Part shown: piece after piece, positions 31,401 through 43,585 of the stretch
Layout of the letters: every line of letters begins with the position of its first letter
Numbering within the stretch: the stretch's first letter is position 1
DNA from: Achatina immaculata
Taxonomy: Eukaryota; Mollusca; Gastropoda; Stylommatophora; Achatinidae
Assembly (NCBI GenBank): GCA_009760885.1
Contig: CM019697.1
Coordinates: 25,744,210-25,808,209, forward strand
Direction: 5' to 3'
DNA length: 64,000 nucleotides
Notes under the pieces: generated by a model
What the model was told of the DNA's origin: nothing
Database searches by the model: none
The model's input: only the letters and a program-made list of their open reading frames with translations
Made by a program: the position numbers and the translations under genes

Positions 31401-34400
31401 GAGATATGTGCAGGAAGATGTGTGCAGGAAGATATGTGAGGCGAGATGTGTGCAGGAAGATATGTGGAGAAAGATATGTGAGGGCGATGTGTGCAGGACG
31501 ATGTGTGCAGGAATATATGTGAGGTTAGATGTGTGCAGGAAGATGTGTGCAGGAAGATGTGTGAGGGGAGATGTGTGCTGGAAGTTGTGTGCAAAAAGAT
31601 GTGTGGAGGAAGACATGTGAGGGGAGATATGTGCAGGAAGATATGTGAGGGGAGATGTCTGCTGGAAGTTGTGTGCAGGAAGATGTTTGCAGGAACATAT
31701 GTGAGGTGAGATGTGTGCAGGAAGGTATGAGAGGTAAGATGTGTGCAGGAATATATGTGCAGTTAGATGTGTTAGGGTAGATTGTGTGCAGGAAGATGTG
31801 TGCAGGAAGATATGTGAGGGGAGATGTGTGCAGGAAGATGTGAAGGAAAATTTCTGCAGGACGATATGTGCTGGAAGATGTATGCAGGAAGACGTGTGCA
31901 GGAAGATGTGTGAAGGAAGATGTGTGCAGGAAGATGTGTGCAGGAAGATATCTGAAGGAGATGTGTGCAGGAAGATGTGTGCAGGAAGATGTGTGAGGGT
32001 AGATTGTGTGCAGGAAGATGTGTGCAGGAAGATATGTGAGGGGAGATGTGTGCAGGAAGATATGTGCAGGAAGATGTGTGCAAGAAGATGGGTGAGGAAA
32101 GATGTGTGCAGGAAGATGTGTGCAGGAAGATGTGTGATGGGATATGTCTGCAGGAAGATGTGTGAGGGGAGATGTGTGCTTGAATATGTGTGCAGCAAGA
32201 AGTGTGCAGGAAGATGTGTGCAGGAAGATATGTGATAGGAGATGTGTGCATGAAGTTGTGTGCAGGAAGATGTGTGCAGAAAGATATGTGAGGGGAGATG
32301 TGTGATGCAAGTTGTGTGTACGAAGATTTGTGCAGGAAGATATTTGAGGGGAGATGTATGCTGGAAGATGTGTGCAGTAAGATGTCTGCAGGAAGATATG
32401 TGAGGGGAGATGTGTGCTGGAAGATGTGTGGAGGACGATTTGTGGGGGAGATGTGTGAACGATGATGTGTGAGTGGAGATGTGTGCAGGAAGATGTGTGC
32501 AGGAAGATATGTGAGGGGAGATGTGTGCTGGAAGATGTGTGCAGGAAGATGTGTGCAGGAAGATATGTGAGGGGAGATGTGTGCTGGAAGATGTGTGGAG
32601 GACGATGTGTGGGGGAGATGTGTGAACGATGATGTGTGAGTGGAGATGTGTGCAGGAAGATATGTGATAGGAGATGTGTGCATGAAGTTGTGTGTAGGAA
32701 GATGTGTGCAGAAAGATATGTGAGGGGAGATGTGTGATGCAAGTTGTGTGCAGGAAGATGTGTGCAGGAAGATATGTGAGCTGAGATCTGAGCAGGAAGA
32801 TGTGTGGAGGACGATGTGTGGGGGAGATGTGTGAACGATGATGTGTGAGTGGAGATGTGTGCAGGAAGATGTGTGCAGGAAGATATGTGAGGGGAGATGT
32901 GTACAGGAAGATATGTCCAGGAAGCTGTGTGCAAGAAGTTGGGTGAGGGGAACTGTGTGCTGGAAGATGTGTGCAGGGTGATGTGTGAGTGGAGATATGT
33001 GCAGGAAGATGTGTAAGGGGAGATGTGTGCAGGAAGATGTGCGCAGAAAGGTGTGTGAGGGGAGATATATGAAGGAAGTTGTGCGCAGGAAGATGTTTGC
33101 AGGAAGATATGTGAGGGGAGATGTGTGGAGGAAGATGTGTGAGGGGAGATATGTGCTGGAAGTTGCGTGGAGGAGAATGTGTGATGGGAGATGTGTGCTG
33201 GAACTTGTGTGCAGAAAGATGTGTGCATGAAGATATGTGAGGGGACATGTGTGCTTGAAGATGTGTGCAGCAAAATGTGTGCAGGAAGATGTGTGCAGGA
33301 AGATATGTGAGTGGAGATGTGTGGATGAAGTTGTGCGCAGGAAGATGTGTCCAGGAAGATATGTGAGGGGAGATATCTGCTGGAAGATGTGTGAGGGGAG
33401 ATTTGTGATGGAAGTTGTGTGCAGGAAGATATATGAGGGGACATGTGTCCTGGAAGTTGTGTGCAGGAAGATGTGTGCAGGAAGATATTTGAGGGGAGAT
33501 GTGTGCTGGAAGTTGTGTGCAGGAAGATGTGAGCAGGAAGATGTGTGAGGCGAGATGTGTGCAGGAAGATGTGTCCAATACGATGTGATAGGGGAGATGT
33601 GTGCAGGAAGATGTGTGCAAGACGATGTGTGAGAGGAGATGTGTGCAGGAAGATGTGTGAAGGACGATGTGTGAGGTGAGATGTGCGCAGGAAGTTGTGT
33701 GAGGAGAGATGTGTGCAGGACGATGTGTGAGGCGAGATGTGTGTAGGAAGATGTGTGAGGGGAGATGTGTGCAGGAAGAAGTGTAAGGGGAGATGTTTGC
33801 AGGACGATGTGTGAGTGGAGATGTGTGCAGGAACATGTGTGCAGGACGATGTGTGAAGGGAGATGTGCCAAGGATGATATGTGGGGGAGATGTGTGCAGG
33901 AAAATGTGTGCAGGAATATGTGTGCAAGAAGATGTGTCCCGGAAGATGTGTGCAGGAAGATATGCGAGGGGAAATATGTGCAGGAAGATGTGTGCATGAA
34001 GATATGTGGGGAGAGATATGTGCAGGAAGATGTGTGGAGGAAGATATGTGAGGGGAGATGTGTGCAGGAAGATGTGTGAGGGGAGATGTGTGCAGGAAGA
34101 TGTATGAAAATTGATCTGTGCTGGAAGTTGTGTGCTGGAAGTTGTGTGCAGGAAGATGTGTGCAGGAAGATATGTGAGGGGAGATGTGTGCAGGAAGATA
34201 TGTGAGGGGAGATGTGTGCTGAAAGTTGTGTGAAGGAAGATGTGTGCAGGAAGATTTATGAGGTGAGATCTGTGCAGAAAGATGTGTGCAGAAAAATGTG
34301 TGAGGGGAGATGTGTGAATGATGATGTGTGAGTGGAGATGTGTGCTGGGAGATGTGTGCTGGAAGATATGTCAAGGGAGATGTATGCTGGAAGACGTGTG

Positions 34401-37400
34401 CAGGAACATGAGTGCCGGAAAATGTGTGCAGGAAGATGTGTGTAGGAAGATAAGTGAGGGGGGATGTCTCCAGAAAGGTATGTGAAGGAAGATGTGCAGG
34501 AAGATCTGTGCAGGACGATATGTGCAGGAAGATGTATGCAGGAAGATGTGTGGAGGAAGATGTGTGCAGGAAGATGTGTGCAGGAAGATATGTGAAGGAG
34601 ATGTGTGCAGGAAGATGTGTGCAAGAAGATGTGCGCAGGAAGATGTGTGAGGGCAGATTGTGTGCAGGAAGATGTGTGCAGGAAGATATGTGAGGTGAGA
34701 TGTGTGCAGGAAGATATGTGCAGGAAGATGTGTGCAAGAAGATGGGTGAGGGGAGTTGTGTGCTGGAAGATGTGTGCATTAAGATGTGTGCAGGAAGATA
34801 TGTGCAGGAAGATATGTGAGGGGAGATGTGTGCAGGAAGTTGTGCGCAGGAAGATGTGTGCAGGAAAATATGTGAGGTGAGATGTGTGCAGGAAGATATG
34901 TGAGGGGAGATGTGTGCTGGAAGTTGTGTGCAGGACGATGTTTGAGGGGAGATTTGTGCTGGAAGTTGTGTGCAGGAAGATATGTGAAGGGAGATGTGAG
35001 CTGGAAGTTGTGTGCAGGAAGATATGTGAGGGGAGATGTGTGCTGTAAGTTATCTGCAGGAAGATGTGAGCAGGAAGATGTGTGAGGGGAGATGTGTGCA
35101 GGAAGATGTGTCCATGACGATGTGTGAGGGAGATGTGTGCAGGAAGATGTGTGCAGGACGATGTGGGAAGGGAGATGTGTGCAGGAAGATGTGTACAGGA
35201 AGATGTGTGAAGGGAGATGTGTGTAAGAAGGTTTGTGAGGGGAGTTGTGTTCAGGACGATGTGTGAGGGGAGATATGTGCAAGAAGATGTGCGAGGTGAG
35301 ATGTGTGCAGGAAGATATGTGAGGGGAGATATGTGCAGGAAGATGTATGCAGAAAGATATGTGAGGGGAGATATGTGCAGGAAGATGTGTGCAGGAAGAT
35401 ATGTGAGGAGAGATGTGTGCAGGAATATGTGTGGAGAAAGATATGTGAGGTTAGATGTGTGCAGGATGATGTGTGCAGGAAGATGTGTGCAGGAAGATGT
35501 GTGAGGGGAGATGTGTTCTTGAAGTTGTGTGCAAAAAGATGTGTGGAGGAAGACATGTGAGGGGAGATGTCTGTTGGAAGTTGTGTGCAGGAAGATGTTT
35601 GCAGGAACATATGTGAGGGGAGATGTGTGCTGGAAGACGTGTGCAAGAAAATGTGTGCCGGAAGATGTGTGCAGGATGATGTGTGCAGGAAAATAAGTGA
35701 GGTGAGATGTGTGCAGGAAGGTATGAGAGGAAAGATGTGTGCAGGAATATATGTGCAGTTAGATGTGTGCAGGAAGATGTGTGCAGGAAGATGTGAAGGA
35801 AAATTTGTGCAGGACGATATGTGCTGGAAGATGTATGCAGGAAGATGTGTGCAGGAAGATGTGTGCAGGAAGATGTGTGCAGGAAGATATGTGAAGGAGA
35901 TGTGTGCAGGAAGATGTGTGCAGGAAGATGTGTGAGGGCAGATTGTGTGCAGGAAGATGTGTGATGGCAGATTGTGTGCAGGAAGATGTGTGCAGGAAGA
36001 TATGTGAGGAGAGATGTGTGCAGGAATATGTGTGGAGAAAGATATGTGAGGTTAGATGTGTGCAGGATGATGTGTGCAGGAAGATGTGTGCAGGAAGATG
36101 TGTGAGGGGAGATGTGTTCTTGAAGTTGTGTGCAAAAAGATGTGTGGAGGAAGACATGTGAGGGGAGATGTCTGTTGGAAGTTGTGTGCAGGAAGATGTT
36201 TGCAGGAACATATGTGAGGGGAGATGTGTGCTGGAAGACGTGTGCAAGAAAATGTGTGCCGGAAGATGTGTGCAGGATGATGTGTGCAGGAAAATAAGTG
36301 AGGTGAGATGTGTGCAGGAAGGTATGAGAGGAAAGATGTGTGCAGGAATATATGTGCAGTTAGATGTGTGCAGGAAGATGTGTGCAGGAAGATGTGAAGG
36401 AAAATTTGTGCAGGACGATATGTGCTGGAAGATGTATGCAGGAAGATGTGTGCAGGGGAAATTTGTGCTTGAAGATGTGTGCAGCAAGAAGTGTGCAGGA
36501 AGATGTGTGCAGGAAGATATGTGTAAGGAGATGTGTGCAGGAAGTTGTGCACAGGAAGATGTGTGCAGGAAAATATGTGAGGGGAGATGTGTGATGCAAG
36601 TTGTGTGTACGAAGATAAGATGTGTGCATGAAGATATTTGAGGGGGGATGTATGCTGGAAGATGTGTTCAGGAAGATGTGTGCAGGAAGATATGTGAGGG
36701 GAGATCTGTGCAGGAAGATGTCTTGAGGACTATGTGTGGGGGAGATGTGTGAACGATGATGTGTGAGTGGAGATGTGTGCAGGAAGATATGTGAGGGGAG
36801 ATGTGTGCAGGAAGATGTGTCCAGGAAGATGTGTGTAAGAAGTTGGGTGAGGGGAACTGTGTGCTGGAAGATGTGTGCAGGGTGATGTGTGAGTGGAGAT
36901 GTGTGCAGGAAGATGTGTAAGGGGAAATGTGTGCAGGAAGATGTGCAGTAAGATGTGTGTAGGAAAATGTGTGCAGAAAGATGTGTGCCGGAAGATGTGT
37001 GCAGGAAGATATATGATTGGAGATGTGTGCGAGAAGATGTGTGCTGGAAGATATGTGTGCAGGAAAATGTGCGCAGGAATATGTGTGCATGAAAATGTGC
37101 GGGAATATGTGTACAGGAAAATGTGCGGGAATATGTGTGCAGGAATATGTGTGCAGGAAGATGTGTGCAGGAAGATGTGAGCAGGAAGATGTGTGCAGGA
37201 ATATGTGTGCAGGAATATGTCTGCAGTAAGATGTATGCAGGAATATGTGTGAAGAAAGATGTGTGAAGGAAGATGTTGTCAGGAAGATGTGTGAATGACG
37301 ATGTGTGCAGGAAGATGTGGTCAGGAAGATGCGTGCAAGAAGATGTGTGAAGGAAGATGTATGCAGGAATATGTGTGAATGACGATGTGTGCAGGAAGAT

Positions 37401-38085
37401 GTGGTCAGGAAGATGTGTGCAGGAAGATGTGTGAATGAAGATGTGTGCAATAAGATGTGGTCAGGAAGATGTGTGCAGGAAGATGCGTGAATGACGATGT
37501 GTGCAGGAAGATGTGGTCAGGAAGATGTGTGCAGGAAGATGTGTGAATGAAGATGTGTGCAATAAGATGTGGTCAGGAAGATGTGTGCAGGAATATGTAT
37601 GCAGGAATATGTGTGCAGGAAAATGTGTGCAGGAAGATTTGTGCAGGAAGTTGTGTGCGGGGAGATGTACAGGAAGATGTGTGAGTGGAGATGTGTGAAT
37701 GAAGGTGTATGCTGGAAGATGTGTGCAGGAAGATGTGTGCCGGAATATGTGTAGGAAGATGTGTGCTGGAATATGTGTAGGAAGATGTGTGCCGGAATAT
37801 GTGTAGGAAGATGTGTGCCGGAATATGTGTATGAAGATGTGTGCTGGAATATGTGTAGGAAGATGTGTGCTGGAATATGTGTAGGAAGATGTGTGCTGGA
37901 ATATGTGTAGGAAGATGTGTGCCGAAATATGTGTAGGAAGATGTGTGCTGGAATATATGCATGAAGATTTGTACAAGAAGGTGTGTGCAGGAATATGTGT
38001 GAATGAAGATGTATGCAAGGAGATGTGTGCAGGAATATGTGCAGGAAAATGTGTGGGGAGGAATGTGTGCAAGACGATGTGAGGT
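28430..38085. repeat. giant 14-bp minisatellite, about 690 units
   Basis: 9.66 kb of ATGTGTGCAGGAAG and ATATGTGAGGGGAG type units in irregular alternation, with point variants such as CTGGAAG and CAGGACG. The minus strand has almost no stop codons, so frames of 1084, 850, 741 and 389 codons run through it with a 14-residue period (HLPAHIFLHTSSCT). The plus strand gives Cys-rich frames (CRKMCAGRCVQEDV). Because all three minus frames are open over the same DNA, these are consequences of base composition. Larger blocks are duplicated inside it (see findings). The last kilobase (37000-38085) uses AATATGTGTGCAGG-rich variants. Confidence 0.97.
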
Positions 38086-38227
38086 ACATCCTAGACTGTC
38101 AGAAAGACAAGTGCGCAATATCTGAAGGAAACCATCATGGCCATCACGGGTACAGTAACAGTCAAAGATAAGGGCGATGAAAGGTTCTACAGATCAAACA
38201 TGAGATATCAAGAGCAAGTGATCCGCC
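38086..38227. other. spacer between two arrays
   Basis: Unique 140 bp, no feature recognised. Confidence 0.4.
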
Positions 38228-39757
38228 CATGTTACCCGGTCATGTGATCCATATATATAACTCGGTCATGTGATCCACATATATAACCCGGCCATGTGAT
38301 CCATCTATATAACCTGGTCATGTGATCCACATATATAACCCGGCCATGTGATCCACATATATAACCCGGCCATGTGATCCACCTATATAACTCGGTCATG
38401 TGATCCACATATATAACCCGGCCATGTGATCCACCTATATAACCTGGTCATGTGATCCACCTATATAACCCGGCCATGTGATCCACCTATATAACCTGGC
38501 CATGTGATCCACCTATATAACCCGGCCATGTGATCCACCTATATAACCCGGCCATGTGATCCACCTATATAACCCGGCCATGTGATCCACCTATATAACC
38601 CGGCCATGTGATCCACCTATATAACCCGGCCATGTGATCCACCTATATACCCGGCCATGTGATCCACCTATATAACTCGGTCATGTGATCCACATATATA
38701 ACCCGGCCATGTGATCCACCTATATAACCCGGCCATGTGATCCACCTATATAACCCGGCCATGTGATCCACCTATATAACCTGGCCATGTGATCCACCTA
38801 TATAACCCGGCCATGTGATCCACCTATATAACCCGGCCATGTGATCCACCTATATAACCCGGCCATGTGATCCACCTATATAACCCGGCCATGTGATCCA
38901 CCTATATAACCCGGCCATGTGATCCCCTATATAACCCGGCCATGTGATCCACCTATATAACCCGGCCATGTGATCCACCTATATAACCCAGTCATGTGAT
39001 CCACCTATATAACCCAGTCATGTGATCCACCTATATAACCCAGTCATGTGATCCACCTATTAACCCGGCCATGTGATCCACCTATATAACCCGGCCATGT
39101 GATCCACCTATATAACCCGGCCATGTGATCCACCTATATAACTCGGTCATGTGATCCACATATATAACCCGGCCATGTGATCCACCTATATAACCCGGCC
39201 ATGTGATCCACCTATATAACCCGGCCATGTGATCCACCTATATAACCTGGCCATGTGATCCACCTATATAACCCGGCCATGTGATCCACCTATATAACCC
39301 GGCCATGTGATCCACCTATATAACCCGGCCATGTGATCCACCTATATAACCCGGCCATGTGATCCACCTATATAACCCGGCCATGTGATCCACCTATATA
39401 ACCCGGCCATGTGATCCACCTATATAACCTGGCCATGTGATCCACCTATATAACCCGGCCATGTGATCCACCTATATAACCCGGCCATGTGATCCACCTA
39501 TATAACCCGGCCATGTGATCCACCTATATAACCCGGCCATGTGATCCACCTATATAACCCGGCCATGTGATCCACCTATATAACCCGGCCATGTGATCCA
39601 CCTATATAACCCAGTCATGTGATCCACCTATATAACCCAGTCATGTGATCCACCTATATAACCCAGTCATGTGATCCACCTATATAACCCAGTCATGTGA
39701 TCCACCTATATAACCCAGTCATGTGATCCACCTATATAACCCAGTCATGTGATCCGC
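38228..39757. repeat. 26-bp satellite, about 59 units, each with TATATAA and CATGTG
   Basis: Unit CCTATATAACCCGGCCATGT plus GATCCA. Variants: CTCGGTCATGTG, CCCAGTCATGTG and CACATATATAAC. The marker pair ACTCGGTCATGTGATCCACA recurs at about 38385, 38680 and 39140, and runs of CCCAGTCATG occur at 38985-39055 and 39605-39750, so multi-unit blocks have been copied. Each unit carries a TATA-like TATATAA and an E-box CATGTG. Confidence 0.97.
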
Positions 39758-39879
39758 CCATGTGATCCGAACATGTGACCCAGCCATGTAACCTGGTCAT
39801 ATGTCCGGTCATGTGCAGGACATCTCATGCTTGAAGAAACATGCGGTCAGACTGATAAATGTTTCAAAAGAAACCGTCC

Positions 39880-40165
39880 ACATAATTTAGAGAAACAGAA
39901 AAGCTGAACACTAATTTAGAGAAACAGAAAAGCTGAACACTAATTTAGAGAAATAGAAAAGCTCAACACATAATTTAGAGAAACAGAAAAGCTGAACACA
40001 TAATTTAAAGAAAGAAAAACTGAACACTAATTTAGAGAAACAGAAAGGCTCAACACATAATTTAGAGAAACAGAAAATCTCAACACATAATTTATAGAAT
40101 ATGAAAAGTCGACCACATAATTTAGGGCAGAGGAAACGTTGACTACATAATTTAGAAAAAAGAGA
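39880..40165. repeat. about 29-bp tandem repeat, about 9 units, diverging rightwards
   Basis: Units contain ACATAATTTAGAGAAACAGAA and AAGCTGAAC; the right-hand units diverge progressively. Confidence 0.92.
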
Positions 40166-40289
40166 AAAGCTGATAACATAGTTGATACAAAAACAGAAGA
40201 TCTGACAGAAGACACCAGAAGTGTAGGCTTGAAGATGGTGCTGACCCATATATATATATGGACACAGTAACAGATAGTTTCGACGAAAC

Positions 40290-40660
40290 ATACTTTCGTC
40301 GTCATAATCATCATTAGTAGGCTGTAGCCACGTATCTCCATATTTCTCCATTTGCCTCAATCCTCCGTAATTTCCGTGATCTAAGTTGCTGACTTTTTCT
40401 TGTGCCATCTAGTTAGACTGCTCATGATTTTTAATTCTGGTCTTTCTCTGCTTCTTCTCCCATTTATCTTTCCTGTTGTTATGATTCACTGTAATATTTT
40501 AGAACTATTCTCCTGATGCTCATTGATAGAGATGCAGTATATGAGATGTTTTTCATTTGTCTGAAAGCTGTTTTGGTTAGGCATACTGTAGTCTTGATTT
40601 CAGAGCTACATTTCCCATCTGATGCTACTCGAGTGCCCAGATTTTAAAACTTGTCCCGAA
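40290..40660 (-). pseudogene. RTE-like LINE 3' relic inside duplication copy 1
   Basis: On minus, broken frames match LINE B: HQMGNVALKSR (compare SDGKCRTEIRNR), YNDDYDDES at the end, and between them a GKINGRRSRE-like block resembling LINE B GKIEGRRSRG. Several stops and frame changes. The 3' end has a GATGATTATGACGACG tail near 40298-40313. Distinct from but related to LINE B. Confidence 0.7.
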
Positions 40661-41039
40661 GTTGTCCCTTGTATTTTTAAATTGCCTTCACGTGGGCACT
40701 TCTTCCAGTGCATAACCATTATTTCTGTTGGGTTTTTTTTTTTTTGCTCTCGAGAGACTAAAATAAAACTTGACTCTAGTAGACGAAACATGCAGTAATT
40801 ACATGTGAGAGTTGTCAAGTTTCATGCTTATTGTTTGTGGTAGAAAATCCACTTCCGAGAAGGCGAGAAGTGTGGCCTCAACTATGAGAGCTCTGTAAGT
40901 GCTAGTCAGCAGCAGATCACGTGCTTGTGAGAACACCAGGCCAAGATTGGTGAGTTAAACTCGCGTCTGAAGAGGCCGGGAAAAGGGAACTGTGAAACTT
41001 TAGGACCACACGGAGTTATATCTTTTGTTGAAGTAGATT

Positions 41040-41325
41040 CCACTATGTAGAGTCTACTATGTAGTTTCCACTATGTAGATTCCACTATGTAGTAATCTAG
41101 AAGATTTTTCTTGCCTTACTCAGACCTTGTCCAGAAAACCACATTAACAGATCAGAACTAGAAACCACAACGCTGCCAGAATACCAGAAACCACAAAGAT
41201 GCCAGAATACCAGAAACCACAAGGATGCCAGAATACCAGAAACCACAACGCTGCCAGAATATCAGAAACCACAAGGATGCCAGAATACCAGGAACCACAA
41301 AGATGCCAGAATATGGCGACACTGT
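41040..41325. repeat. two small arrays in duplication copy 1
   Basis: 41040-41095 repeats CCACTATGTAG; 41150-41325 repeats a 26-bp unit with ACCACAAAGATGCCAGAATA and CCAGAA, about 6.5 units. The same arrays recur 1,269 bp later. Confidence 0.9.
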
Positions 41326-41495
41326 CAGAAGTACTCAAACAAACTTACAGACTACACGGGTTTTGTACAAGTTGGACTTAGCTATGAACAATAAACAAAA
41401 CACTAAACATGAGGTAATGATGCAATTTTCAGATATAATGTTCGAACTGTAATGTCAGATACCAAACGATTTTTTCTGTGCTAGCAAAGTGGAGT

Positions 41496-42765
41496 CTTGA
41501 AGATGGTGCTGACCCATATATATATATGGACACAGTAACAGATAGTTTCGACGAAACATACTTTCGTCGTCATAATCATCATTAGTAGGCTGTAGCCACG
41601 TATCTCCATATTTCTCCATTTGCCTCAATCCTCCGTAATTTCCGTGATCTAAGTTGCTGACTTTTTCTTGTGCCATCTAGTTAGACTGCTCATGATTTTT
41701 AATTCTGGTCTTTCTCTGCTTCTTCTCCCATTTATCTTTCCTGTTGTTATGATTCACTGTAATATTTTAGAACTATTCTCCTGATGCTCATTGATAGAGA
41801 TGCAGTATATGAGATGTTTTTCATTTGTCTGAAAGCTGTTTTGGTTAGGCATACTGTAGTCTTGATTTCAGAGCTACATTTCCCATCTGATGCTACTCGA
41901 GTGCCCAGATTTTAAAACTTGTCCCGAAGTTGTCCCTTGTATTTTTAAATTGCCTTCACGTGGGCACTTCTTCCAGTGCATAACCATTATTTCTGTTGGG
42001 TTTTTTTTTTTTTTGCTCTCGAGAGACTAAAATAAAACTTGACTCTAGTAGACGAAACATGCAGTAATTACATGTGAGAGTTGTCAAGTTTCATGCTTAT
42101 TGTTTGTGGTAGAAAATCCACTTCCGAGAAGGCGAGAAGTGTGGCCTCAACTATGAGAGCTCTGTAAGTGCTAGTCAGCAGCAGATCACGTGCTTGTGAG
42201 AACACCAGGCCAAGATTGGTGAGTTAAACTCGCGTCTGAAGAGGCCGGGAAAAGGGAACTGTGAAACTTTAGGACCACACGGAGTTATATCTTTTGTTGA
42301 AGTAGATTCCACTATGTAGAGTCTACTATGTAGTTTCCACTATGTAGATTCCACTATGTAGTAATCTAGAAGATTTTTCTTGCCTTACTCAGACCTTGTC
42401 CAGAAAACCACATTAACAGATCAGAACTAGAAACCACAACGCTGCCAGAATACCAGAAACCACAAAGATGCCAGAATACCAGAAACCACAAGGATGCCAG
42501 AATACCAGAAACCACAACGCTGCCAGAATATCAGAAACCACAAGGATGCCAGAATACCAGGAACCACAAAGATGCCAGAATATGGCGACACTGTCAGAAG
42601 TACTCAAACAAACTTACAGACTACACGGGTTTTGTACAAGTTGGACTTAGCTATGAACAATAAACAAAACACTAAACATGAGGTAATGATGCAATTTTTC
42701 AGATATAATGTTCGAACTGTAATGTCAGATACCAAACGATTTTTTCTGTGCTAGCAAAGTGGAGT
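41496..42765. repeat. 1.27-kb tandem duplication, copy 2
   Basis: Same content as copy 1, including the LINE relic at about 41558-41928 on minus and the 26-bp array at 42419-42594. The unique flank resumes after CTTG with TAAAGATTACGACAG. Confidence 0.95.
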
Positions 42766-42769
42766 CTTG

Positions 42770-43236
42770 TAAAGATTACGACAGAATGCATTTCTAAACT
42801 TGTCTGCCATGACTGTAAACGTTTTTGTTACAAGAGTCTTATAAGAGTTCAGACATTCACACTACATATGTTCCACACCCACCCATCCCCCCCATCCACC
42901 TTTCCCCCCATCCCACACTCCCAACCTGTCAAGGAAAAAATATCATCCCACTTCATCATTTGTAAGAACATCGACAAAATAATCGTTTGTCTACTTAATA
43001 ACAAGAAATACGGGCCACAATTTGAGAACTAAACTTTCGAGGGTCGAGTCCCTGTTTAGAGAACTTTCATGTCTGATCTACAGATAAAGCAAGTCTCTTT
43101 TTGTAAATAATAATTCTGTTTTTATCTGTTTTCTAAACTTACTTCACTTTTGTGATGTAATTCAACAGAATTTAAAGAGACTTCTTTCCTGACTTGTACC
43201 CACTCGCTTTCAAGTTAATCGCGGGATCTGTGCGGT
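42770..43236. other. unassigned spacer
   Basis: Includes a C-rich stretch at 42880-42925. A 94-codon frame (42748-43032 plus) shows no motif. Confidence 0.4.
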
Positions 43237-43340
43237 TTCTATAACATCAGTTATATTTATGGATGCATGTTTCTATAACATCAGTTATATTTATGGATGC
43301 ATGTTTCTATAACATCAGTTATATTTATGGATGCATGTTT
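43237..43340. repeat. 34-bp tandem repeat, 3 units
   Basis: TTTCTATAACATCAGTTATA plus TTTATGGATGCATG, perfect copies. Confidence 0.95.
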
Positions 43341-43364
43341 GAAAAGTTTGTCTCAGTGTTTACA

Positions 43365-43585
43365 TGTAGTTCTTGTGTCTCTGTTGTTGTAATGTAAATT
43401 TCATGCGTTGTTATAATGTAAGTTTCATGCGTTGTTGTAATGTAAGTTTCTTGTGTCTCTGTTATTGTATTGTACGTTTCTTGTGTCCTTGTTGTTGTAA
43501 TGTAAGTTTCATACGTTTTTGTAAGCGTAATGTAAGTGTTTTGTGTCGTTGTTAGTGTAATGTAAGTGTCTTGTGTTGTTGTTGT
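43365..43585. repeat. degenerate about 27-bp repeat, about 8 units
   Basis: TTGTTGTAATGTAAGTTTC followed by TTGTGTC or ATGCG. Each unit also contains GTAAGT. Confidence 0.9.

Larger units (their letters stand above)
40228..41495. repeat. 1.27-kb tandem duplication, copy 1
   Basis: 1,268 bp starting CTTGAAGATGGTGCTG, followed directly by copy 2. CTTG is present at the start, the junction and the end, a 4-bp microhomology. Compared by eye with copy 2, the only differences found are two homopolymer length changes (a T run of 13 versus 14, and TTTT versus TTTTT). It holds a LINE relic and two small arrays. Confidence 0.95.

Noticed and set aside
28413..36487. Minus-strand frames up to 1084 codons with HTSSCTHLPAHIFL pattern as a giant repetitive protein
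   Set aside because: All three minus frames are open over the same DNA and show the same 14-residue pattern. The frames follow from a 14-bp unit lacking stop codons; there is no signal peptide, domain or gene structure.
28435..38082. Plus-strand Cys-rich frames (CRKMCAGRCVQEDV) as secreted cysteine-rich peptides
   Set aside because: Same array read on the other strand. Cysteines come from TGT/TGC in every unit; frames break and shift at random variants.
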